Below the pieces are notes generated by a model. It did no database searches. It had not been told where the DNA came from and was given only the letters and a program-made list of their open reading frames with translations. From assembly GCF_047663525.1 (NCBI RefSeq), contig NC_092587.1, positions 48,363,501-48,427,500 on the forward strand: DNA of 64,000 nucleotides, given 5' to 3'. The stretch comes from Anas platyrhynchos. Taxonomy: Eukaryota > Chordata > Aves > Anseriformes > Anatidae. Position 1 is the first letter of the stretch. Every line of letters starts with the position of its first letter. The translations under genes were made by a program, and so were the position numbers. Positions 49,301 through 61,433 of this stretch are shown one piece after another.

Positions 49301-50722
49301 TTCATTACTTTGTGAAATTATCAGTTCTACCTCATTCACAGAAAATGCTTGAGCTTGTAGAATCTGACATGTGAAGCTTGAAGAGTACAGCTGGAAATTT
49401 AATGTACTGACAAGCACAACATAGTAATATTAATTTGTATCCAAATAATTCAATCAATTTTTGCATTTATATGTGAAAAATACCATTAAAATTTGCTAGA
49501 CTCTGAAAACTTCCCATAACAAAATTATGATCTTAAAAAAACTGCTTTGGGGAGAGAATTTTTAGTTGCTGACATCACTGCTGTCTGCAGAGTACAGAAA
49601 TTTTCCAAACACAACATGAAAATTATATGGTATTTTATTTTATTTTTTTGTTTATGTGGAGCTCTAGTCCCACATTTCTGAAAATAATTAGGGTTTTGCA
49701 ACTGCCTTTAGAAAAATGAACTTCATGCCTAAATGAGAAAAAAAATATTTTAGTAATATGAAGAACCTTAATCTGTACCATCTATTCATGCTCTGAAAAT
49801 CAGTAAAGTAAATAGCATGAGATATGAGATATACTCTTGTCATTTTATGTACAGTACATCCTTTTACTTATTCATCTGGAGCTGGAAGATTCTGCATTTT
49901 AAAACTTTTGGGTTCTGATGGGATTAAAGATTAGCCAGGTTAATCTATATTGTACTCAATTTTAATAAATATCAGACATATATTTTAATACTTGTTCAGC
50001 TAATGTTTGAGAACTTGGCGGGGGGGGGGGGAGGGAGATAAATTTGGAAGAGTGGCTAGGATGTTTTTAAATTCAGAAACCAACCAATGTCAGGACAACA
50101 GAATGTGTTCTACACAGAGTACTATCATCAGTTAAAGCTAAGTGTAAAAGAAGCACTTTTCAAAAGTTTAGGTCTGCTACACCCATATTAAGATAACTTA
50201 AGAAGTCTCAGTTCCAGGATTTGTTGGGGAGACACTGGTGATACTTACGGATAGATCTTTTTAAGAGAGTTTGAGTATACCTTCAGAAATATTTAAGCCT
50301 TTATTGTTAAAAAGCCCATTCTTCCTGAAAAAAATACACGTCTGTTATTAATGGCTATAAATTATTCCTACTAGCCATTCATTTAGAATTTCATATTCTG
50401 TAAAAAAGAAGACTAGGTAGGAAAGAACATTTTAATTTTGTGGTAAATCAGAATGACTATAAAAGATTTGCTCTATTCCAAGTCACAGTACGAAAGCAAA
50501 GCTGGGTAAAGTGAGTGTTATTTAACACTAAATAATTTCATTTCCATGACTTCATTGGACTTACATATCAGCTATTCAGAAAATAGTCCCAAAGAGAGTC
50601 TTTAATTTAAACTGTCTGATGTTCTTTTGGCAGTTGTAGTGAAACCAAGAGATTTGTTCTCCAGAAAACTTGGACATAGTTTCACATAGTTTCAACTGAA
50701 AGAAAAGTGGGGGCTTTGTGTC

Positions 50723-50749
50723 TTTTTTTTTTTTTTTTTTTTTTTTTTT
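50723..50749. repeat. Poly-T run, 27 bases
   Basis: Uninterrupted T27 in DCN intron 2, about 500 bases before exon 3. No exon directly follows it. Confidence 0.95.
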
Positions 50750-51243
50750 CTTTAAGGTGGACTTCACTGCAAGTTATTCAGTTATTGTCAAATAAATAAT
50801 ATTTTTCTGGAAATGAATATAATTAGCCATCGTACTTCTTTGAAGAAAAGTTTATTGATTTAAATAGCAGGAAATGCTCTCTGTCCAAAAAATTTAGCAC
50901 ACAGTGAAACTAATAAATGCCATACCTCCTTCTGAAAGCAATTTTTATTCACACAATTCATCAGAGTTAAATGTGTTAGAAATAATTTTGACAAACTCAG
51001 TCTTTTCTGTAACTTGGAAAAAGGAAGAATGGAAATGTGAATAAATACATTTTAATTTGACATTGCAAAATAAAACTCTCTTTGACACTTTGGAGACAGA
51101 AATGTTGTCAAATAAGTCTTCATAACATACTTCAGGAAATGAGTTCTAGAAATGTTTACTGAAAGGTAAATACTAAGGAAAGTACTGACCCCTATTTGAA
51201 GTTTCTTTCAAAGTCGATTGTTTATTCTTTTCACTGTTCGTAG

Positions 51244-51356
51244 GTCTGGAAAGAGTGCCAAAAGACCTTCCCCCTGATACAACTCTGCTGGACTTACAGA
51301 ACAACAAAATAACTGAAATTAAAGAAGGAGATTTCAAAAACTTGAAGAATCTTCAT
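51244..51356 (+). CDS. DCN: Decorin, coding exon 3: start of the leucine-rich repeats (last two bases of codon 69 to residue 106)
   Basis: 113 bases, a length I recall for the equivalent mammalian exon. The split Gly codon is completed and the frame reads [12 protein letters not shown], then the first canonical leucine-rich repeat [17 protein letters not shown] followed by KNLKNLH. LxxLxxNxI spacing is visible. The exon ends exactly at a codon boundary (phase 0), followed by a consensus GTAAGTG donor at 51357. An A17 run and a GGGCGGGGG patch lie 29-55 bases inside the next intron. The protein sequence is very close to mammalian decorin across this segment. Confidence 0.98.
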
Positions 51357-53740
51357 GTAAGTGTATAGCTGAACTATTACTTGGGAAAAAAAAAAAAAAA
51401 AAGGGCGGGGGATAGAAAAGGTGATTTTGGCCTGGTATCCATGTTTTTAAGGAAAACTGATGAAATGCTCTGTGATCTTCCTCCACCAGCCCTGCCTATT
51501 AATTTTCTTTCCAATTCCTCTCTTGTAAACTTTCTTCTCCTGTCATGGAAGTTCCTCGTCTGATTTAATCTCTTTGTACCTGCCTCCCTTTCAGTCTCTT
51601 GATCCCCACTGCAACTTTTCTCACCTATTTACTTATGTTTTCACTCTCTTTGGCATGGTGGTTTGGTTATTTCTAGTAAAAAAGAAAATCGTTCCCAATC
51701 TTGCTGCCTCAATCATTCATTACTGTATGCCTTCCTGTTCCACCTTGGAGCTCAAGGAGTGCTGGATATATTCTGTTTATGAATATAAATATTCAGTGCT
51801 ATATATATTCTTCATTATATTCAGCTTTCTTTAATAATTTTATCTCAACTCCCCTTTCAAACCAAGCTCCTGCCCACTTCACTACAATAAAATTATGTTT
51901 TTGCCAAAAATCTTCTCTTACCAAAATTCCATCCTCATCCTTTTTTACCTTCCAGTCTCTTCCAACACTACTGACTTCTTTCTCTTTGCTAAAAATATTT
52001 TCCTTCCCTGTTTTCTATATACCCATTTTTTTTCTGGTTCTCCTATTTTCCAAGTTTCCATCAGAAACCTTCCTCTGCTTCCAAATTTGTGTTCTTCTAT
52101 CAAAGGTCCTCCTCTTTTATTTCTTTGCTTATTATCAACATCTTAAAATTTCATACCTCATAGACTTGTTTTAAATGTGTCAAAATATCTTTCTTTCCAG
52201 ATTTAAGAAATAATAATAATAATTAATAATAATAATACTTTTCTGCCTTGGAAAGTAATACCCTAACTCAGATATATTTCAAAATACTGCAGCAGAAATT
52301 ATTTTTCTAGCCTGTCACCAAGTCTCTTTGTTCTGTGCATAGTTTCATTTGATCCTTTTTGATTATAAGCGTTATGAATCACTTGACTTCACTTTCTTGG
52401 CACTTCACAACCTCTTTCAATTCTATTGTTCCCATTTGCTACCAAGAAGCCAACTCCCACTTCAACTGTTCATATTTCTGATGCCATCACCCAAGCAAGT
52501 ACTTTTTCAACCAAGAAGTTACATTTATCCCTTTCTACTTGGAGAAAAAGTCCTATAAGCATTTCTCTCTTTAATTTCTTCCAAATGCTCTCTTAAATTT
52601 TTGTTTTAATTCAACATCAGAAATAAAAGATTTGAGCAATTACTAGGGATGCAATGACAGTCTGTCCAAAATGGAGGGAGCTGCATGAGCAAATCACAAT
52701 GAGGTTAGTCACATAATTTTAGCAACTACTGTATAGATATCTACATCTGATCTAGTTGTGTAGCCTATAGTCAGCAAAGAGAAACAGATGTTTCTATACC
52801 CTATTTCACCTGACTTATTTTGAAATCCTTCCTCATGTCACTGCATTAAACGAATCAGAACATAGTATTGAGGGTGAAAAGTACTGGCACCAATAACTTC
52901 TGCCTACTTGTCACTTAGCTCTGGTTTTTATTATACCTTGTGCTGTGAGTTGAGCACTTGCAAATAATAATTCATTGAGTTAATTCTATGGATGTTCTTT
53001 TCCTAATTACAACAGATATTTATTTAATTTAATACTATTTAATTTAATACTGAATTAAATAGGTAACTTCAGGTCAGTCATTTCTTCATCTTAATCCCCA
53101 AACTACCTAGGGCATATTTAGGCACCTGTGGAAATTTTTACAATAGTAATGTAAATTTCAACAAATGACCTTCAAAACAATGTGGTTTTCTTGGATATAC
53201 TCAAGACAGAAAAAGAATCCTCTTGTCTCCTCCACAACATAATAATTTACCCACAGAGTACATTTATGTAAGTGGGCACCATCTTTATTCTAGGCAGGCA
53301 TCATTCTCCTTGTGTAAGATCTGGGAATAGTTTTCCTCCCTTATATTATTCAGAGCCATAGTGAAAGGGGAATATTGCTTTTAATCAATATAATAAATAA
53401 ATTTGAGAAAGTTTACTGTTGATAGAGGTCCATTGTCATTTTTTGTTTTAAGGATATGTGTGTGATGTAAATGTACATATATCACATATATATACTTTTA
53501 AAAATCATATTCCCAAATACACATGGCTTGTGTTTGACAGTGTAATGTTAAAAATTTTCTAGACTCCTTCTAAATTATGAAATCTTCTTAAGCTCTACTA
53601 AAGCAGAAAGATTTACATATATTATAGCTATTATTGATCCAAAATCTGAAATAATCAGAAACTGTAGTCAATCTTTTGCATAAAGTGACTACTTGTAGTA
53701 GGGAACAATTCCCTAAATCCCAACTCATACTGGTATTGGA

Positions 53741-53742
53741 AA

Positions 53743-53773
<31 letters not shown>

Positions 53774-53775
53774 AT
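53741..53775. repeat. (AATA)n microsatellite
   Basis: About nine near-perfect tetranucleotide units in DCN intron 3. Confidence 0.95.
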
Positions 53776-55058
53776 ATTCCTACAGACATCACTCACCATA
53801 GGACTAATAGTTTTTAAAAAAGTTTTTCATGAACAAGTTAATTTGAACCTGAAGTTCAATTTGTACTAAAAGCTGAAGTTAGCAGAAAGGATCTACTTAT
53901 ACCTTGTCTGTGGCTTTTCTTTCAATACAAAAGTATCTGATTATGTTCATAAATGGAAGAACAAGAGGACTTAACACCTACAAAGATATTCTGTGTAAAT
54001 AATAATAATAAAATTTTTTAAAAAGTCAAAGAGCAGTTAAAATTTGCAGCTGTTGAATATGGCAAACAGGTAGAAAAGTATGAAATAAGGGAATATTTAA
54101 CTGCAAGCAATAAATGCCTGCAAAGGAAGACAACCAGAAATCATTATTCAATAGTTGTGGTGTACCTGGTATTTTTGTAGCTTTCAATTAATCTATGAAA
54201 ATGTGACTAAACTATTAGAGTTGTACCACAAAAACTGAATGAGACTTCATACTATTAACAAATGAAACATGAAATATACTTTTACTCAGAGGACTTAGGA
54301 GAAAAGTGAAAAATAGAAGACAAACCGTTTTAGAGCTAAGGACAGGGTTTTAGAGTTTAAGAAAATTGTCTGATACTGTGTAAAAGGTTTTCTTATTTAG
54401 ACTTGTGGCAAAACAATTACAGAGATGCTATTGTAAAAAGGCAGAAGATATATATATATATTTTTTTTTATTTTTTTATTTTTACAACTGTCAGAATTTT
54501 CCAGCCAAACTGAGCCTTCTGGATAAAATACAATACTTTGACCCCATAGACATATTAAAGAATCCAAAATACTATGTGAGTAAGCTTTTGTGCACATTGA
54601 AAGAAAAGTTTACAAAAACAGCACATGGAGATGCATGTTATGTGGCAAAGCTAGAACAAACCAGCATAATACCTGGCACTTGGAAAAAGAGGTAAGAGAT
54701 AATGGATATTGGATCACTATAAAAACAACACAAACAACAAAATAGTGACTGTATACTTTCCCAGCAGGAATTTTTCAATGCTATAGTGTTAGTACAGCAG
54801 AAGAAGATGAATGCACTATTGGCCTGAAATCAAATAGAATGTTGCTTAAGATATTAGAGATATGCAAAGCCACAGTTGCACGTGCAACAGAGCTCAACCT
54901 ATTTGTATTTATACTTAAAGAATAGATTTGCACAAATCTTTTTTATAAATAAAGATTTCAGGTTGGGACTTAAAGTTATAACCATACACAAAATAAGCAT
55001 TTATCATATTAAGTATGTGGGCAAATAAACTGAAAAAATATTTGTAACAATATCTAGT

Positions 55059-55081
55059 AAAAAAAAAAAAAAAAAAAAAAA
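55059..55081. repeat. Poly-A run, 23 bases
   Basis: Uninterrupted A23 in DCN intron 3. Confidence 0.95.
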
Positions 55082-56341
55082 GGACAAAATGTTTCATACC
55101 CTCATTATTATTTTTTGTTGTTGTTTTGTTTTGCTTTGCTCTGTTTTTAACCAAAAGAAGACTCCCTATGGAAGGACAACCATCTAGATTAACTGAGGAA
55201 AAGCCTAAGAACATCTTCCAGAAACACAGAAAAAAACTCCTAATAGATCAAAAAATATTAATGAAACACATTTTTCTAATGTTTCATTACAGCTTCAGTT
55301 CCTATTTCCCAATCATAATCAAATGAGAAGTTAAGTGAACTTACTGATCTACGAATCACAGAATGAAGAAGCAGTAGCCACAAGCTTACTGTAAAAAAGA
55401 TGGAGATGTCTGCCCAGGTTCTTCCTGTGAACTTGATTCCCACTATCATCTATAGCAGATATTTTTAATAGAACTGAGAGAGAGACACTTCTCCTCTTTC
55501 CAGCTTGGATAATCTGTAGGTCTCTGACAATTATTCTGAGGAAAATAATTATAATAATAATATTTTATTATTATTTTTTTAAAAATGTGTTGATCTTTCT
55601 GAAATGCAACACTCCCTTAGAGAGATCCTATTTCCTCCTTTACATTATACTGAACACACTATGAGATTTTCCACTAAAGCAGCAATATGCATCACATAAC
55701 ATGCATATAAAGCATTTTTTTTTTTTTTAATCTGCAGAGGACAAAGAACTTTTTGTGTGAGCAAAATAGCAGGAGAAAATAGTTTGACATCCTAAAAATT
55801 TTAGAGAGATTCAGAATGTTAAACTAAAGGAAACAATAGAATAAAGCAGTAAAATAAACAAGTAATTTATGATAAAATAAATGACATAAATATTTGCCCC
55901 AGTTGACAAGGGCAGTGTTGTGCCCTTGAAGAAAGGGCAAGTGGCTCTAGAATGCCAGAGCATAAGGATTATTTTTATTGGAGCAGTAAAATGTAGAGCC
56001 AGCAGTTCTCTGGTCATCTGTGCAAGTCATGTTACACAACGCTTACTAGTGATGGCTCAAACTCAGTGCAAACTAGATCTACACCAGGCACCTCAGCTTG
56101 CTGAGATTACTCAACAAGCTTCTGTGGATGCGATCAAACTGTTTTCCACAGCCTTCTTTCCTCTAGGAAAGCCTTCTTTCGTCAAGTGGCAGGCTTGTTT
56201 CAATGCCATCTCCTTCTTCCATCCATTTCTTCCATCTCCTTCCTATGTTGTCCATTTTTCCTTGCCTTTCTTAGTTATGTCTACTTGATCCACTTTACTA
56301 AAACCTACCTTAAGACACAACATAAAAAGAATCCTTGCACC

Positions 56342-56359
56342 ATTAATTAATTAATTAAT

Positions 56360-56390
<31 letters not shown>

Positions 56391-56393
56391 TTA
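56342..56393. repeat. (ATTA)n / (TTTA)n compound microsatellite
   Basis: About four ATTA units followed by about eight TTTA units. Confidence 0.95.
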
Positions 56394-57841
56394 CCTTTAG
56401 CCTTTTACTGTCTTAACTCTGTATATCTTGGGCCATTCAGAAGCTAAAACATCTGGAATTCAATTCAGAGACCTTCTTGCATTCAGGGCCTCTTGGCTAT
56501 TTCAAGTTTACCAGTCTTTACTATTGTTAAAATGACTTTAAAAATGAATGCTTATTTTGTAAAATTCTATCTTATGGTAAAACATAATTAGAGAAGGAAG
56601 TAAAGTTCTTTTGGGGTTGTTGTATTTTATTTTATTTTATTTTAGTCTGATTTGGTTTGGTTTCGTTGGTTGGTTGTTTTTTGTTTGCTTGTTTTTGTTT
56701 CCCCTACATGTGCACATTCATTCCTAATAATTTGGCAAAACTTGACTATATGTCCAGGATATGAATATGTCTTAATAACTGAAACCATAAGGAAAAAAAA
56801 TATATATATTATTTTTATTTGGACACCTGATTCCTCAGCTTGCAATTCTTAAGGCATTACTGTACATAGCAGCACTGTAATAAAATAACAGGTAATAATA
56901 TAATACATAACCCAGGAAATTAAAAAAATTCCATTGGGTCAGCAGATTGATTTTTCAGTTTAAGCCCTGAAGGCCACATGCATCATTAAAGATTTGATGT
57001 TAGGTAAGAGTACCATCTCCAGCTGGCAAAACAGATGTATCAGCATGTATTACGCTTGATAATAATTTGCTGATTGTTTTACAGTTCATTTCAGCTTTTG
57101 GCAAGGCTTTCACTTCAAACTGTTCTAAACTAAGAAGGACAGATGTAAGGATGCAAAAGCCACAGAACAGTTCCCTGAGATTCTCACATAATAAAGTTGT
57201 ACCAAAAGATACAGTATCCCTCTTCCCACCCCCAGCCAGAGCAAAAATTGCAGATTTTGATAACACCAAGAAGAACAATGCCATGCTAGTTCCTACATGA
57301 CTGCCACATGCACACTCTGCAGTTTGTCAGGGTATATTTTGACAAGAGCATGCTAGCAAATGTTCCAAAATCTTCATGTACTGTGAGCTCTCCTTTTTGT
57401 TTAGGCAATAAATATTTGAGGCAGAAACCAGACCAAAAGGAGATAAATGGCCAGACTCCCATGGACTTTAATTGTGCAGCATTCATGCAGTCTTTTTTTC
57501 CTTTTTTTTATTTTTTATTTTATTTACTATTTTTTTCAATTTTGTTGTAGTTGTTATTGTTGCTACAATAGTTACTGCTAGAGGTAGTTCAGTCACATTT
57601 AAAGTATCTTTGGAACAAAGCTTTTTTACTTCTCTGAGCACTGTGTAAATTGCAGATCATGATGAAGTAGTCTATAGGTATTACTACATTGCAATATATA
57701 GTAATAAATATAACAAAGTCAATATTTATACTCTAAGAGCTGAATAAGAGCGGCAAAAGCTATGCTATACATATCATGCTATATATGCATTTTCCTATCC
57801 ATAGGATAAGAGTGTGAGCTGCCAGTGTTGGTGTCATCCCT

Positions 57842-57882
57842 CCCCCCCCCCCCCCCCCCCCCCCATTTATTTATTTATTTTT
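57842..57882. repeat. C23 homopolymer followed by (ATTT)n
   Basis: An uninterrupted run of 23 C (with CCCTCC just before it) and then four to five ATTT units. Long C/G homopolymers are rare in vertebrate DNA. The run is i-motif/G-quadruplex prone and also prone to length error in sequencing. Confidence 0.95.
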
Positions 57883-58221
57883 AAAAGAATCATCTTTATT
57901 CCTTCCACCAAGAAAAGGAAGCATGGAGGAAGATAGATTAAAAAAATAATAATAATCAATTCCTGTGGCTCTATTCCAGTATTACCCTAAGCTGTCACAT
58001 TTCCATTTCTTAGGTTTGCCTAATTATTCCATACTAGCAGCATTACAAGTGCCAGCTATGGTTCAAGCACTTTCAGCACTTTCAGATTGACTCTCATTTT
58101 AACCTCTGAGAATTGCTTGCCCTGCACAAAATTAGTATATGGAGCTGTCCTATAGCAAAATGAATATAATAATGTCCCACCATGCCATCTGGGCTATATT
58201 CAGGAAACTTAGTCCATGTGC

Positions 58222-58247
58222 TTTTTTTTTTTTTTTTTTTTTTTTTT
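58222..58247. repeat. Poly-T run, 26 bases
   Basis: Uninterrupted T26 in DCN intron 3. Confidence 0.95.
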
Positions 58248-60886
58248 GTCTTACATCCCTTCCTCAATAACATTGCCTGCAGATGTTTTCCCTCAGATTT
58301 TCTTCTCTAGTTCCTGTTTTCACTGACCTCTAAATTCCCCTGAGTTTTTCATTTAATTTTATTGTGTTTTCTTTTAACTTTTGTTACATGCAAACCATAC
58401 GGGACACATTCTGAGGAAAATAAACAGCAGCACTCCAAAGCTAATAACTTCTTTCTTTAAGTCTTGCATATAATAGAGTTATTGTGAAGTAGGAAAGAAA
58501 CCCATGGGTATGGCTGGCCAGGTGCTCTGCTGGTGTGTTATCCTCATCATTTGCTGTTGCTCTGGGAGACAGTAAAACTTCTCTTGCAAATTCTGATGTG
58601 TGGGCTTGTTTTTTCTTTAAATCAGCACAGTGGTGTGAAAAATAATGTAGGTTTAAAATAGGAGGAACAGGGTCTTAGGCAGCATGATGCAAGAGAGAAC
58701 TGATGTTCTGGTACAAAGAAATTGAAAACTACAGGCTTGTGATACTTTTCCAATACTTTTCCAGCTTATATCACCATAGATATGTTACCACAGTGAAAGT
58801 ATTTTTAAGTATACCTTTGATAAATATCATCATTTCTAAATGAGATAGATTTTCTGAATGTTTGAATAAAAAAATGTTTTGTGTGTTTCTACAAGATAAC
58901 ATGATCATATTCAGGAAAGCATTGGCAAAGCAGAACAGATTAATCCTAAATACATGGACAGTTTCTGGTTTTGGTCAGGACTAACAGTTGTTCTTGGAAG
59001 AGCTTTAGCTATTCTCTGAACATCAACTACTCACAGAATATTTACATTACAGGGCCTATCTGAATATATACCTGCCTGTTTCAAGTGAGAAGTATTTTGT
59101 ATCAGAACATCAGCTGTGATAATCAAACCAAAAGGATTTTTATCTAAAAAGAAAAGAAGTTAAAACAGATAAGAAATAATAATAATAATAAGTTAAGGAA
59201 ATATTTAGCTGAAATAAATAAACACTACAAAGCAGGATATAGGATAAAAATTACAAGTGCTCACAAGCCTAAACTCATTGAATATTGGTTTAAATATTTA
59301 TGGAAAATAAAACTATGGTAAAATCAACAACAACAGCAAAAGAATGTATTTAGCAGTAGCTCATTCATTTATTCCATTATTATAATAAGAACAACGAGAG
59401 AGATTAATCTGTATAATTCAAGTTGTACTCTTCACAATAACTATATGTTTCCTGTGTCCTAATACCTGCAGTTAGTTTTAGTACACTAAGGGGAGAAGCT
59501 ACATCCGTCTCCAAATTCTTACAATTTTCTCTTAGGAAACCAAAATCGATGTGTTCTTATGGAAGTTCTAATAACAGTCTGAAATACAAGAGAGCTGTGG
59601 CTGTAGATTCCTCTGACCAATCTATTTATTTTGGGAGAGGTTTATTGTTAGTGAAATACTCTGCTGAACTGTGAATGACCTTTTCTACCTCCTCTTGCAA
59701 ATGTGGCATTGCTAGCTAGCATTCAAAATTAAAAACAGATCTGCTCAACTCTATGCATACTCAGAGAAACCATGTACAGAACACACGGCTTGCTTTGCTC
59801 AGGATGAACTGCAAGAGAAGTCTGTTAGGGGAGAAACATGCATCAAATACAATTTTATACTATCTTCTTACCCCTCTTTCAATTTTCTTGATAGGTAGGT
59901 GCTGACACAGATACCAATAAAAGTTTAATTCTGAAAACATTAAAAATGTATTAAGATACACTGAATGTTAACTATAATATATGCAAGATCATTTCGGGGG
60001 AATGTATTAACAACTATTGTCTTCTGTTTCTGAAAAATGGCATGATGGAGTTAGTTAACAAAAATGCTCTATAGTTTTTTCCCAGTAATAAATGTAAACA
60101 GATAATGCTATCCATATCTATATAGTCCATTTTACCTAATTCATTGCACAAATATGTAAAGCTATACGTCTTATAAGTAGATAGTAAACAGATGTTATGA
60201 GATTCATTCTCATATTTGTTATATCTGAAATCTTTTCCATTAGCCTGAATTACTTTTCTGGCAGTAATGGGACTTTGCCTCTTTTATGTCATAGTTGATT
60301 AATCAATATAAGTCAGCGGTAAAGTAAAATTTCAAAAAATGGAGATCACCTATTTCAAAATGGAGACCACCTATTACAGTTAACAGAGTTTTCATGGAGG
60401 CCTCCCTTCCCTGACTGTACAGGGATCTAATTTTCTTACAGTTACCCAGAGTCTAGATATCACAGTTAGGGGGAAAATAAATTAGATTCCTACACAGAAG
60501 AAAAAAACAACACTGCTTCCCCACTTATCTGCCTGGAGGGGTGAGGGAGGGGGTGGGGGGTGGGTAAGGTGTTAAGACAAACAGAACATTTTAATTGTAT
60601 ATGAATGTGGATATAAATTATGATTCTTCTGGGTGTTAACAGAAGATGCATATACCTCAGCAATGAAGCACCTTTTGTAGTTATTTTTAAGCCTTGTCTA
60701 TCTTTTACCGTTTCAGTAGTCCTTAATCTATTTATTTTAGTACTGCATTGTATTTTCATCAGTTCACTAGACTGGCTAAGAATGATCAAAAGACACCAGA
60801 AAATAATAAGTATTTGTTTTTAATTTTTCATTCTTAAGATAATTTTCCAGTTACCATGTAAGGTCTCCTTCATTATTATTCCACAG

Positions 60887-61100
60887 GCATTAATCCTTGT
60901 TAACAACAAAATCAGCAAAATAAGCCCAGCAGCTTTTGCTCCTCTGAAGAAACTGGAAAGACTTTACCTGTCCAAAAATAACCTGAAGGAACTTCCAGAA
61001 AACATGCCAAAGTCTCTTCAAGAGATACGGGCTCATGAAAATGAGATCTCCAAGTTGAGGAAAGCAGTCTTTAATGGACTGAATCAAGTGATTGTCTTAG
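60887..61100 (+). CDS. DCN: Decorin, coding exon 4: leucine-rich repeats (residues 107-177 and first base of codon 178)
   Basis: 214 bases, matching the size I recall for the mammalian exon. It reads [35 protein letters not shown] and [19 protein letters not shown]. These are successive leucine-rich repeats with the xLxxNxI/L pattern and the alternating short-long repeat lengths of class I SLRPs. In decorin these repeats form the curved beta-sheet face used for collagen and growth-factor binding. The donor is GTAAGAG at 61101, and the frame leaves one base (phase 1) completed by exon 5. No stop, frameshift or unusual residue was seen. Confidence 0.98.
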
Positions 61101-61319
61101 GTAAGAGCATAATAAATTGTAACAAAATCAACACAGTGTATTAAGATGTTGTTCTTAGTTCACTCAGTAATTTTATACATAAAATCTATATACATATAGA
61201 AAGCCAAGAAAAGTAATGAATTGTACCTCCAAATTAGCTTTGATCTATTAGAAATCTGAGGTTTAATGGACATTGATACATAAACTGAAGCACGGCTCAA
61301 TAACATCTTTTATTGGCAG
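61101..61319 (+). other. DCN intron 4 (219 bases)
   Basis: The shortest intron of the gene in the window, from GTAAGAG to an acceptor 'tttattggcag'. Nothing else seen in it. Confidence 0.95.
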
Positions 61320-61433
61320 AACTAGGCACAAATCCACTCAAGAGCTCTGGCATTGAAAATGGAGCTTTTCAGGGGATGAAGAGGCTTTCCTATATCCGTA
61401 TCGCAGACACCAACATTACTAGCATCCCAAAAG
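61320..61433 (+). CDS. DCN: Decorin, coding exon 5: collagen-binding repeat and N-glycosylation site (part of codon 178 to first base of codon 216)
   Basis: 114 bases. It encodes [17 protein letters not shown] followed by [11 protein letters not shown]. The [11 protein letters not shown] segment (residues 201-211 here) is the sequence identified in mammalian decorin as a main type I collagen contact, and it is unchanged. Asn209-Ile-Thr is an N-glycosylation sequon aligning with human Asn211; the two-residue offset fits a slightly shorter N-terminal region in this protein. The donor is GTAAGGA at 61434, and the exon ends one base into a Gly codon. Confidence 0.98.

Larger units (their letters stand above)
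37048..51243 (+). other. DCN intron 2 (about 14.2 kb)
   Basis: The longest intron in the window, with no recognisable nested gene. Simple sequences: A17 at 37986-38002, a G-rich run at 39644-39675, A17 at 42136-42152, (GTTT)n at 43167-43192, T19 at 45111-45129, (GTT)n at 45469-45488, (TA)n at 46334-46368, (TTTA)n at 47536-47560, A16 at 48216-48231, G12 at 50020-50031 and T27 at 50723-50749. Two GC-richer patches with open frames of about 130 codons (38787-39188 on +, 45651-46248 on both strands) have no family signature. The acceptor ends 'tgttcgtag' at 51243. Confidence 0.75.
51357..60886 (+). other. DCN intron 3 (about 9.5 kb)
   Basis: No nested gene recognised. Simple sequences: A17 at 51386-51402, (AAT)n near 52210-52235, (AATA)n at 53741-53775, A23 at 55059-55081, (TTAA/TTTA)n at 56342-56393, C23 followed by (ATTT)n at 57842-57882, and T26 at 58222-58247. 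There is also a short imperfect duplication of 'tttcaaaatggagaccacctat' at about 60330-60374. A pyrimidine-rich run of open frames at 51574-52174 is low complexity in character and not accepted as coding. The acceptor ends 'attccacag' at 60886. Confidence 0.75.

Noticed and set aside
51574..52174. Overlapping Phe/Leu/Ser-rich frames resembling membrane protein
   Set aside because: The region is pyrimidine-rich, so hydrophobic codons are expected. No conserved motif, and it lies in DCN intron 3 without splice logic.
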